Assembly (NCBI RefSeq): GCF_022539315.1
Contig: NC_066313.1
Location: 30,913,059 to 30,977,058 of the forward strand
Direction of reading: 5' to 3'
Length of the DNA: 64,000 nt
From: Serinus canaria
Lineage: Eukaryota; Chordata; Aves; Passeriformes; Fringillidae
In this document: piece after piece, positions 1 to 11,265 of the stretch
Numbering within the stretch: position 1 is the first letter of the stretch
Layout: every line of letters begins with the position of its first letter
Notes under the pieces: model-generated
The model's input: the letters and a program-made list of their open reading frames with translations, nothing else
Told to the model about the DNA's origin: nothing
Database searches by the model: none
Made by a program: the position numbers and the translations under genes

Positions 1-3000
1 GCTTGGAAAATCTGAAGGGAAATTGCAACGATCAAGAATGGAAGAAAAGTTATTTTTTATTGCAAATGTGTGTTTTCTGTGGCTTAATAGCCTCTTGAAA
101 TTCTTAGCTCAGTCGCCAGTGCCCATTTATTTGTATTAAAAATGGGGTAATAAAGAATTTAAATAGTAATGATAACGTTATTGTTCTTATATTTAAACTC
201 CTTCATTAGAAATAAAGAAGACTTTTCTTACACAGATTAGCTGTCTGGGCAGGCACTGAGGGTACAGGGCCATGCTAAAGCTGCATGACAGGGATGGCGT
301 TGCTTTGCAGATTTACTGCACTGCGGGATAAGCAGATAGAGCAGAAATGCAAACGGCTGTGTAGGTGAGCAGGTGAGAAGTGACATTGACCAGACACTTT
401 AAAGATAGTTTACAAAAAGAGACAGGATTGGTATGACCTTCTCCTGACTCTCATGTTATTTATTCTGTAATGACGGGTTAATGATTCTCTATAGCAACCA
501 CCCCAGATTGGTTCAGGAATATCCGTGGCTCCCGAGAGACTCGCTTGAAAAAAACCCCTCTCTTTATGTAATCATTCATCTTATCTCAGAGCAGTGTAAG
601 ACTATAAGCAAGGCTATAGAATAAATATGATAGGAACTTTATTGCTTATATCTTAATTCCTAGGAAAACCTGACTTCTTGGGGTACAGAAGAAGCAGTGC
701 TAGGAAGGTTAAAGGAGATCAAGAGCTGACAAGCAACGGACAGGAGGTAGACAGAAGAAAAGGTGTGTGGCAAATGGAGATATTTATAGTGGCTTTATGG
801 CCTCCTGCTTCAGGGAGTAATTTTCTCTTTGGGTCTGGAAAGTGTCTTTGATGAGTCCCAGAGTCAGCCAGGACTTAAAGCTGAGCCTGTCAACACCTCC
901 TTCTTAAACAGAGGGCCCCAAAAACCCCAAAGGGGCTTGACAAATCTAGACCTAACTTTTATAAGAATATCAAGGTGATCATCAAACTCTGTAAAATAGA
1001 GAAGCTGCAGAACATGTTTAGTAAAATAGAAAAGAATTTGAAACAAAACACCCTCTGTTGATCTGTTCCATAGGGAGGCCCCTTTCTTCCCAACTTCCCT
1101 CTACAAGCTCTGGGTTAAGAGCCTTCTTGTCCTCTTTGTCTTTTGTCTTTCTGACCCTGGTTCTGTGTTTGCCCCAGTGGCTCCCAGTGCAAGCAGAAGC
1201 CCATTTCTCTCCTGGTTTGCCCCACCCAGCTCTGCTGCTCTCCAGGAAGAAATAACTTTCCACCCATCTGGAATGCAGTGTCCTCATCTCCTGCTTCTCA
1301 AGCACATTCAGACATTCACCACTGATCCCAGGATCCTCTGTACCTCTTCCCTCTGCAGGGAATTCCCAGCAGGGTTCTGGGCAAAGGATGCCTCCCATCC
1401 ATCATATGGATTCTCTCCACAAGAAAGACAAGACACAAGGAACCCTGACCCCCTTAGAGGAGGGTCTGGAGTGCAACTGGGATGTGCTGCACAGCTGACC
1501 TGTCACCCAAGGCTTATATTCAGTTAACCAAATCCTGCCCTACCCTCCAGGATTAAGTAATAGGAATACAGCATTCCCTTTCCCTGTATTTGGTCATTAG
1601 GCCTACCTAGCTGATTACAGTTGAACAGGAAGAGTTTTGGCCTCTGGATTTTATTTTCTTGGTAATTTTCATGGCTTTTTTCTGTGCTTTAGCACATTTT
1701 GAAAAATTGTTGTTGCGAAGCATGCTCAGAGGTGTGACCATCCCTATGTATTTTAATTTCTCAGTCTGTTAAGCAGGAAGGACTTCTCCAGCTGCATACT
1801 CTACCTCCATACTTAGAGTAGGCCAGTGATTTGTAGACCAGAAGCTGTATATAGAAACCTCAATTTATGTTAGATGGCATTCATTAAAAATGAAAGTCCT
1901 GTGGAAGAATTAAGTGCAGATAATTTACAAGGCCACATGCACATAAAATCAAAAAAAGGATTAGAAATCTTTCTTAATGCATCTTATATTGTCTCATGTA
2001 CTGGAACAAATGGAAAATTTTGAAATTTTGATTTTCTGGACTAAGGCATTTTGCAGTACTGACTCTCCTACACCAAGAAATTTCTTACCAGAGGAGCAAA
2101 ACCTATTAGCATTTAATTGTGAGAGACAGGTTGGTTGTTTGTCCACATTTGAATACTGTTAAGATAATTCCAAAAGATTTTCACCCTTTCCCATGAAAAA
2201 ATTAAAAACCATATATATACATGGGCATATTTAAATCATTCTTGCTTTGAATATGACCGGAGGAAATTGCTAAATTAGTTATTAGGGTAGATTTTCCATC
2301 CACTTCAGGCCACAAAATGTCAATTAATGCACTACTTATGGTCATCCATATGTTGCTTGGGACAAACATGATCCAAATACAGCCCACTGCATGTGAGGGC
2401 AGAAGGATAACTTTATTTTCCTCATCTCTATCTGCAGTCCAAAGCATGTGATCCTACTTTGGCAATATTGTGTGTACTATAGTACTTAAAAGGACAGAAT
2501 CACTGAAGATGCTCTGAAAGCCTATATTTCCATGGGCACAGCATATAAATAACTCCATGAAAAATCTCAGACTCGTTGTATATGAACAATAAGCCATAAT
2601 ACAAGAGTAAAAGTAAGAGTGAAATTTACATGACAAGTAAGTAGGACTATAAGTATGATGGTACAAAATCCTTATAATATTTTTTTTTAATTTCAAGTCT
2701 TTCCTCAAAGGAAAAGACACCACCAAATAACACACAGTTTAATGTCACGTGGAGGAACTCTAAAAGAATAATTAGAAAGACATCATTTCTTTTCATATTC
2801 ATGGGGTGTGCTCCAAGCTCTGAAACAGCTTGGAGGCAGACAGAGGGGCTGTAGCTGCCCAGGCTTCATGGATTGTATATAAATATTGAGATTATCACCT
2901 CTTAGAGTTTCTTCTCCCCACCCAATGTGAATTTATGCTTCTCATCATTCAGTTCATAAATTTTATTGTTGATAAGGATGCTGTTACAGCACTGGATTGG

Positions 3001-4287
3001 AAAGAGGGGAAAGAATTCAATTGCCTAAATACTGAAGTGGTGCTTTAGGCATGCCAGGTTATCCAAAACATTCCCATGGAGAGGGTAGATATGACTGAGC
3101 AACTTCTGGAACAGCAATTCAAAACCAAACAGGATATCCCAGGGAGTCTTCTATGATACTAGACAACTTAGTTTAAGAAAGAGAAGCCTATCCTGAGGGA
3201 CATGAGTGAGAAAGATGCAAAATGATTTATCAGGCATGCCTCAAATGCTGCATCACTTTTGGCCAGCTGCAAAACTCTCTTTAGCACCAGAAGTAACTTA
3301 ATACAGTTGTTTGGAATGTATTTGATACCGAAAAGATATAAGATTTATTTTTCCTTCTATTGTCAAAAATGACATATGGAAAGAAAAGGCTGAAATATAT
3401 TCTTTATGGAAGGGGACACTGTGTGCCAGTAGGTAAGCCAGTGTATTTAAGAATTAATTTTTCCTCTGAAGGACATCAAGAGTGACAATATTACCAAACA
3501 AAATGCTGCAGGCAATACAACCAGTGAAGCTCTAAGAAATGGATATTTAGTTTCACCAAATTTTACTCAAATAAAAAGAAAAGATTGGATATGAGAGGCT
3601 AAATCACACATTTCTTCTTGGAGTGAAGACTCTTTGAAAGAAAGTGCTGGAGCACTTCATTTATTTTTGAGTCTGTGTATTTCAAAGTTCTTGCCTTTCT
3701 TTTCTTTCAATTAAATGGATTCATTTTGGTGACTCCCCCTTCTCTCCATCCTTTCAATGTGTCCTAGGAATATATCCCAGTAAGTCCAGAAAAAATATCC
3801 CCCAAGCAAATATTTTCTTAGAAACATGATAGAGAATAAAGCAGGAAGAAAGCAGTGCTTAATTGATATTAAAACCCAAATCTATGAAAATTGATTAAAA
3901 GGCTGATTAAAAATTTTCTGAAATTGGTGGCAACTATGCACTTTGCCTGGTATATATTAAGAACCCCCACCATGTGAGAACAACAAGCACAACAATAAGC
4001 CATTAATTGATATATTGCTGGTAGTTGCATTAAAGATTTTGCTGTTGCTATTAAAGAGGATTCTTATAAAATTGTCCTCTGTGAACATATAAAACCAAGT
4101 AAAATAAAATGTTTTTTACAGAAAACTCATCTTCATTTTGCAACTCGTTTAAATATAGTTTGGGAATGGACCAACATAGAAGAGCAACTTTTCACTTTTT
4201 TTAATACACAGAATGTCGAAATAATCAATATTACATCAGAATTGCAGCATACGTGCAGTTGACCTGTATATGTACAAAAATTCCATT
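1..4287. other. Intergenic sequence, no recognised gene or repeat
   Basis: AT-rich single-copy-looking DNA without a CR1 tail or LTR end that I can recognise. Positions 1050-1530 are pyrimidine-rich on the plus strand and less AT-rich than the surroundings. Partly overlapping open frames of 126 codons (minus, 1018-1398) and 120 codons (plus, 1165-1527) lie there. Neither has a recognisable domain, and overlapping frames on both strands are what a stop-poor compositional patch produces. An unclassified old repeat is possible. Confidence 0.6.
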
Positions 4288-4575
4288 TATAGAATTATAG
4301 AATGGTTGGGCTGGAAGTGACCTTAGGAATCCTCTAGTTTCAACCACCTTGCCATGCACACGGACACCTTCCACTACATCTGTTTCCTCAGAGTCCTATC
4401 CAACATGGCCTTGAACACTTGCAGGGATGGGGCAGACACATCTTCTCTGGACAACCTGTTCCAGTGCCTTATGACCCTCACAGTGAAGAATTTCTTCCTT
4501 GTATCTAATCTAAGCCCACCCTCTTTCAGTTTGAAGCCATTCCCCTGTGTCCTGGTTATTCTATGCCCTCATAAC
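4288..4575 (-). mobile_element. CR1 LINE 3' fragment
   Basis: Read on the minus strand this ends in the CR1 3' untranslated region. On the plus strand it opens with AGAATTATAGAATGGTTGGG, the reverse complement of the CR1 terminus, and continues through the counterpart of 'CATCCCTGGAAGTGTTCAAGG' (here CAGGGATGGGGCAGAC near 4420) and the end-of-ORF2 arginine-rich region. It is 5'-truncated and about 290 bp long. Small frames inside it (for example 4354-4581 plus) are antisense to the element and not genes. Confidence 0.9.
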
Positions 4576-6884
4576 ATATGACATGCTTGTTATGTCAGAC
4601 ATGGGATTTTTCCACTTTTCTCAGGTACAAAACATGATCCTTTATAAGAATAATCTATAGCTATAATCTACAGATTTAACACATAGTATTTTTAGAGACT
4701 TATGTCTGTACCTCACATGGATTATGTAGCCAACAGCTCAAAGTTGAACTACAAGCTATTGCATCATATTTTAACTTGTGGGCAGAACAGTGGCATGTGT
4801 GGGTTAGCAAGTAATGTCATCAGCAGCGTGGAGGTAGTTTTGATACAGAGTGATGAAGAATTAAATAGTAATGGCAAATGATTTCATTTTAGTCTGTACT
4901 TAGTAACAGCTCGCCTGCGCTAAGCAAAGTTTGAATAGGTGACCCTGAAGCATGAGACTTATATCTGTCCTAAATCCAACCTGATCCAAAACTGGAGACA
5001 TTTCCTTGCTCAAATTTTTGTTCCCATTGGAGAATTGCTAAATGTCCATCTGTAACTTTTCCACAATATAAACTCACCTAATTACTACAGAATAAGAAAT
5101 CACTACCCTTGGAGGTTAATGAGATGTTTTACACACCACAATTGCAGGGTGTTCAGTTCTATAGGAAGATAGAAAGCATTGAAAAAAAAATATAAAATTT
5201 TACTTCAGTTATAGTTAGCAATTTGTTTTGGGTGTTTGAAGATGAAAGGCTGAGACTGCTGTCATCTGTATCTGTCTGTGATGTGTCTGCCACCTTAGCT
5301 GGTCACTGAAGATCATTTTTTTCTCACTAGAAAAAGATATTTTTTTACTGTGATTCATGTGACCTTTTTTGGATGTGTGTGATGAGTTCAATTGCATTCT
5401 TGGAGTGTCCAAGTTCTGTGAAATGAGCCCAGTGTCACTAGGCAGGGGTATACACCTGCACTCTTGAATGTCTACCTCAAATGTGAATTCCTCCCTCTAC
5501 AATACCTTAATTTTCTGGCCTTGTTCCTTGATACCGCAGGGGGTGTTGAGTATCCCAACTGACCTGAGGCTACTATAATAACAGCTAGATTTGTCTGCTG
5601 ATAAAGAGGACCAGGTCTTCTCTTATTTCCTTTTCATCATCTTTTATTGTCACATTTGCATGCTTGTTTTTTCCCCTCTATTTTATTTCCCCTGGTATTT
5701 TCAGAGGCGAGAACTGGTCCTCCTACTGTTGTTAGCTGACATTTAGTAAATAATTTGCTAGATTTTATGAAACTTCACTTTCCTAGGAGTAAAGTTCTGG
5801 ATTCAAAGTGGGAAGATGTGGGTGCATGCTTTGAGCTTTCCTTTGCCTGATGGGTTTTTCAGCACAGTGGAAGGAGATGTGTCCTTTTCTACTTGGTTCT
5901 GCAGTAAACACATCAGAAACAAAAGAAAAAGCAGAAGCCTGCAGGCAGTGCTGCCTGAATACTGCAATGTATCTAGGTACAGATCTTAGAATTGAGATCT
6001 CCTCTAAAAGGTCAGAACTATTGGCATAAGTGGTTCCAGGAATGCTAGAGATGAAAGAATGACTATAAAAAGGTTTAGTTTTGTCTTCTGAAGAATTTTA
6101 TTTTGATTTATGAACTATGTGTCTTAAAAAGGCTTCAAAATGACCATACTTTCTTTTTAATTGCTATATAAATTTTTAATAAAAGAAGCTAAACAAACAA
6201 ACAAAAAATCCACTTTATTTTAAGGGGTTACAGCCTCAAATAAGAAAATTTTTGTTGAGAACTGGAATTTTTCTGTATTTATATTTTTCATCCCAAAACA
6301 GCTTTTTGGAATTTTTCTCTTTACATGCAGTCTGGAATTTTCAATGGAAACATCTCTGATTACCTCTATTCTTAATATTTTGGAGCATGGCTTTTGATGG
6401 GTCTGAAGAGATCTGTCACTTCTAAAATGCCTGGGACTCATGTCTACAGCAAAAAATCATGAGAACTTCTTGAAATTACATAACTATATGACTGTAAAGT
6501 GACTTAAGTAAGCTAATTCACGCGCACATTGATTTCCTAATAATATGTATTTACATTGCTTCGTTAAACCATTAAAAATTAATTTGGAATTAATTTCCTG
6601 CAATCTCCCATGCAAACAAATTCTTACAGAAAGAGGTGATTACTTCTCTTTGGGTTGGCATGTAACTAATCTATCTACCTAGATATTTAGCATGCAGTCA
6701 TTCATGACAGATTAAAAATCTTGAAAGGGTACATGAACAAAAACAGTGAAGATATCAGTTTTTTCTGCCTGTGCTCTGCCCAAAAATACTTTCCAGGTGC
6801 ATGCCACATTTCAGTAAATACTGTCTAAGCCCTATGGTGAGGTAGCATGGCCATGGGACACTGCTGCCCATGCTATAAGATGCA
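4576..6884. other. Intergenic sequence, no recognised gene or repeat
   Basis: AT-rich DNA. Short A-rich runs occur at about 5180-5195 and 6190-6210 (an AAAC-type repeat). No splice-bounded coding frame, LTR end or CR1 tail was recognised. Confidence 0.6.
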
Positions 6885-7023
6885 AAGCCTGTAAAGTGTA
6901 AGTGTTCAAGAAATGACAGGATGTGGCACTTGGTGCTGTGATTTAGTTGACATGGTGTTCGGACAAAGGTTGGACTCCATGACCTTGGAGGACTTTTCCA
7001 AACTTAATGATCCCATAAATCTA
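6885..7023 (+). mobile_element. CR1 LINE 3' tail (first of two adjacent)
   Basis: The order GTGTTCAAGAAATGACAGG, GATGTGGCACTTGGTGC, TTAGTTGACATGGTGTTCGG, AAAGGTTGGACTCCATGACC and TTTTCCAAACTTAATGATCC is the CR1 3' UTR in sense orientation. Only about 140 bp remain. Its 3' terminus lies about 50 bp before the start of a second CR1 tail in the same orientation. Confidence 0.88.
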
Positions 7024-7074
7024 AAGGTCATTTAGAGGAACTGGCACAGGGTCTGACCTACACTAAGTTTAGGG

Positions 7075-7277
7075 TGAGGATGGTGAAGCTGTGGCACAGG
7101 TTGCCTGAAGAAGCTATGGGTACCCCATCCCTGGAAATGTTCAAGGCCAGGCTGGATGGGGCTTTGAGCAACCTGGTCTAGTGGAACATCTCCCTGCCCA
7201 TGGCAGGGGATTGGAACAAGATGACCTAAAAAGTTCCTTCCAACACAAACCATTCTCCTATTCCATGATTCTATGAA
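7075..7277 (+). mobile_element. CR1 LINE 3' tail (second of two adjacent)
   Basis: Sense CR1 3' region: GTGGCACAGGTTGCCTGAAG, CCCCATCCCTGGAAATGTTC, AAGGCCAGGCTGGATGGGGC, and a terminus CCATGATTCTATGAA. It belongs to a different CR1 subfamily type from its neighbour at 6885-7023, because the text between the 'summary' GTTCAAGG motif and the terminus differs. The minus-strand frame at 7032-7253 is antisense noise. Confidence 0.92.
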
Positions 7278-8034
7278 CTGAGTTTAAGCCATGGAAAACC
7301 CCTGGCCCCACTGATCTATCCTTTTTCCTGTGACCACTTCTTTGCCCAACAGGAGGTGACAGTGGAAACAGCTTTGCTTCCTATTGCACCTGAGAAAGTA
7401 TAATTATAATTTTCATTTCCTTTTGCTCCCCAGAAGATACATGACCCAAAGGAAGGCAGGGCACCACTACCCTCTTCCTCTGGAAAGTTGTGCCTCACAA
7501 ACTGTGCCAACAACTCAGCGTTTTTAAAAGGTGGTGGTGCAAACAGTATTTTGACTCCTCATCTTGTGTGCTCTGAATGGAAGATGATTGCATTGTGCAC
7601 GGATCCTTTTGCAATGACTTTTTTTCTTTTTGCTGATAGGAGAGGCAGTCTTAGGTGCTTCTGAGGATAAGCAGCTTCCTAATCCTGTGTCATAGTTTTT
7701 CAGGCAAAAAGTACAATTTTGTCATAATAGGTAATTTAGTTTTCTCATTGCCGAGAGGAATGAATGCAACAATGGATTGCTTTTCTAGGATTGCCTCTGC
7801 AAAGGTTTCTGTAAGTACTGCTTTGCAGCAGCCCTGAGCAGAACAAGGTATAGTGTCATCAGAAACATCTGTTGATTTTGGAGTTTTGGGGTTTTGGTAC
7901 CAGCAACTGGAGCAAGTGCAAGTGCATATGGCAGTGTGCCAACACCAGGAAATATCAAGTCAGGCTAACTGGTGAGTAGGGTGAGGTGATCATAAGCTGG
8001 TGGGGTGTATGTGTAACTGGGGGTGTGACAGCTG
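7278..8034. other. Intergenic spacer between CR1 copies
   Basis: No gene or repeat was recognised between the two CR1 tails. The segment at 7900-8034, just before the next CR1, may be a diverged upstream part of that element, but I cannot align it by eye. Confidence 0.5.
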
Positions 8035-8240
8035 AGTGTGATGGGACCTGGCACAGTTTGTCCAGAGAAGCTGTGGGTGCCCCTTCTCTGCAGGTGTTCA
8101 GGGCTGGGTTGGATGGGCCTCTGAGCAATTTGGTCAAGTGGGACGTATCCCTTAACCAAGGGATACCTTGGCATGGGGGTTGAAATTAGATGAAGGTTCC
8201 TTCCAATCCAAGACATTCTATGATTTTGTAATTCCATGAC
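8035..8240 (+). mobile_element. CR1 LINE 3' tail
   Basis: Sense CR1 3' region: GGCACAGTTTGTCCAGAGAA, GTGGGTGCCCCTTCTCTGCA, GGTGTTCAGGGCTGGGTTGG, then TTCCTTCCAATCCAAGACAT and a terminus CTATGATTTTGTAATTCCAT. It is of the same general type as the copy at 7075-7277. The 5' limit is approximate. Small frames overlapping it on both strands are by-products. Confidence 0.9.
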
Positions 8241-8263
8241 ATGGCTATTGGAGGAACTGGGGG

Positions 8264-8295
8264 CCAAATGCTGAAGAGACCAAATGCTGAAGAGA
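8264..8295. repeat. Perfect 16-bp tandem duplication
   Basis: CCAAATGCTGAAGAGA occurs twice, head to tail, with no mismatch, shortly after the CR1 terminus. It looks like a recent replication-slippage duplication. Confidence 0.95.
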
Positions 8296-8330
8296 CAGAC
8301 TGTCGTGTTTGGGAGTTGGCTGAGTTAACA

Positions 8331-8346
8331 GTGTGTGTGTGTGTGT
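8331..8346. repeat. (GT)8 microsatellite
   Basis: Eight uninterrupted GT units, followed by CTCT. It is short and possibly polymorphic. Confidence 0.95.
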
Positions 8347-11149
8347 CTCTAGAAGGGGCAAATAGGAAACTGGTGTTCCAGTGTCAGCTAATGGCAGACT
8401 GAGCCGGCTTACTGAATGGATCCACATCATATATATCTATATATAAAGATTTTTTTTCCAACTAGTGGGCTTCCACCTTCCAGAGAACAGAATGAGGTCA
8501 CTGCTGATCTTTTGTTCATGTAAACACTGAATTTGCCAGAATGTGCTGTTACACATAACCAGGCATGTGGCTACAGGGGGCACACACCCAGATTTGCTCC
8601 TGATTGAACCTGGGGACATGGGGGTCCAGCTCCTCATCTTAGTTGGGCTATCAATTTCAGCAACCCGTGAAAGTTTGCACAAATATTTGGGTGGAACTAC
8701 CCATCCAGAATGAACATTCCAGATGCTTCTCTCTTGTGCTGGATAGGTGATTCTCAAAGGCAGAATGAGTCTCTTGTATTTCAACAACATTGACTGAAGC
8801 AATAATGAATAATTCTAAAGATGCCTCTATTTCGTATTAGTTGTGTGCTCACAAGCAGCAGAGCAGAGAAGGAATGTTGAACATTTTTCAAGCTTTCAGA
8901 AACTGGCTTGAAAACCACATCCTGTTCTCCTTGGCTTGCTATCCATTTGCAGCATATCTGAATTTTTTTTTTTACCCTTCATTGATTCTGATGAGTCCAA
9001 ATTCCCTTGACTCTGTTCTTCTCATATATCCTCCAAAGCACCTTTCTCATTCTGGATTGGCTCAGATCTACAGCCCAGCATCCTACCTCCTTCAGTCTGC
9101 TTCCAGACACGTAAAAGACATTTTTGGGATCCCTACCAGACAGCCTCTTTGTCTGACAGGGGCCTTCCAAAAGTTTTTACAAAGCTGTACTTTCTTGCAG
9201 ATCCTTTACCATTGAGCTTGCTGAAAAAGAAAAAAACCCTCAAAAAATTGGCCATTTCTTATCAGGCTGACCAAGAAAGAAAACATTTCCTTCTGTTGTC
9301 CTGTCTCTTCTCATGAGGCCGTTTTCTCTTGCCTTACATTTTACATACAAGCTCTGAGAGACAGAGATTGTCATTTTAATCTGTATTTTTCAGTGCTTAG
9401 CACAACAGCTCATGACGAGGGCTCTAGGCATTACAGTATATATAAACAGCAGCAACAAAATAAATATGATGGCAATTCCCAAGCCATGGCTTGAAAAAAC
9501 TACCTGGTCACTTCACTTTTCTGGACCTTTAGTCATTCAAGGTCAAGGAGGTGAAAGAGCAGAGCTTTCTCAGTAAAATCTCTCAACCTTTCCTAACCCA
9601 AGTAATGTCTGCAAGTTCTTTTTATTGTTCCTTGTCACATTACAGTTCCACACAGTTAAAAAATATCGTAGAAGCTACAGTTATTATAGTTATTAACATT
9701 TTATAGCCTTGTTATTCATACCTTAAGCTCCTTAAAATGAAGTGGTGCATTTTAAGAGAGCAGCATGTATTTAATTGATTTCACTGTAAAAAGGTTGTCC
9801 TACTTCAGTGGTTTCCACTCTTTTTCCTTGGCTTTTGCTTCTATTAATGATGACAATATCAATTTTATGTTTTTAAGAAAAGTGACACAAAAGACAATTT
9901 TCTTAATCTGCTATGTATTTGTTCTTGGTTTAAACATCCATGCCTCTTTCATAATCAAACACCATGGAAAGATTTGCAGTGTTCTGAGCTACCTGTTCAT
10001 GCACATATCCATGTCTGCTTTGGAGTACAATGTCATGGATTCATTGGGAGTATAATTGTTCTTGAATTATGCAGCTTTGCCATGGTGTAAGTATCCTTGG
10101 AGAGCTATCAGGAAGTTGCTGATGTCCAACGAGAGAAGTTTATGTTACCTAACTTTTAAATGCCTATAGAGCAGGTACTTGCATCTCAGTTAGTTCTTTA
10201 GAGTCTGCTTCCATCTGCTGTAGAGAAACAGGGCTGCTAACTTGACTAACCTTAAGAATATAGGGCAGCTTAAGATCAACCTCCCTCTAGACATGCCCTC
10301 TTTTCTTCTTTGATTTTGTAGGAATCCTAAAGTAAAATAGTTGAGTAGATAATCCTATGTAGGTCTTGTGTAGTGGCAGCATCTGATGAATTTCTCTGTG
10401 TCGAGACCCAAAATCTAAATATTTATCAAACATTTCCTTTTAATGTTTTCCATTTTCACTACAAAGGGACAGGGACTACCTTATTCTAAGGGTTTATACA
10501 GATGCAGTCCCAGAGGTCTTAATTCACCACCAGAGTTTGTAATAACTGGAACATAAAACTAAACTATTCTGGTCACTCAGAAGTACTGAATAGCAGCTTC
10601 CTTATCTGTTCTGACTGAAAGAACTTCGGACACCTACATTTGGACAATGTAAGCTTATATTTCTATGAGATCAGGAAGGTCAGAACTAAAGACAATGAAA
10701 AAAAATAGGCAATTGAATTACAGAGCATTGATAAAGTCAAAGTAGTAGTATATGTTCACTTTATCTTTCCCAGACTGCATGAGTCACTACAATTTTGATA
10801 CTTCAGTGTGCTGGCAGAGATTGATGGAATAGGAAATGGCTACTCACGCATTCATTTTCATAAAAGAGGGCAATGAGAAAGGAAAGAAGTACAAATGTAA
10901 ACCCTTCTTTTCTACATCACATACCCATACACCTGGCACATTTCTACTCTCTTGGCATCTTCTGCTGTGGACAAAGCCAGGAGTTGAATGTGGCATGGCT
11001 ATTGCCAAACACACAGAGACCAACAGAGGGCTTGTACTGCAACACAGTGTGTCAGGACAGTGTCTAGAAGGTCATGTAACATCTGCCTGTATGTTCCCAT
11101 TGATCTGAAACCCCCAAATACACCCAAAGATTTAAAATACATGAATATA
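8347..11149. other. Intergenic sequence, no recognised gene or repeat
   Basis: AT-rich DNA with frames up to 124 codons (8841-9215 plus; 8437-8802 minus) that show no domain, no methionine context of note and no similarity I recognise. No CR1 tail is visible until 11150. Confidence 0.55.
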
Positions 11150-11265
11150 TGGCATGGATGTCATTATGGTTTAGTCATGGACTTGGCAGTACTGGATTAA
11201 TGCTTGTCCTCAATGATCTTAAAAATCTTCCCCAGTCTAATAAATTCTATCATTCTGTGATTCTA
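11150..11265 (+). mobile_element. CR1 LINE 3' tail
   Basis: Sense CR1 3' UTR: GGTTTAGTCATGGACTTGGC, AGTACTGGATTAATGCTTG, CTCAATGATCTTAAAAATCT, then TCTATCATTCTGTGATTCT at the terminus. Only about 115 bp survive. The phrase 'GGTTTAG...GGACTTGGCAGT' is shared with the copies at 16255 and 48960 (reverse), placing these in one subfamily group. Confidence 0.88.

Noticed and set aside
1018..1527. Overlapping 126-codon (minus) and 120-codon (plus) frames
   Set aside because: Open frames on both strands of a pyrimidine-rich patch are compositional. No domain, family or gene structure was recognised.
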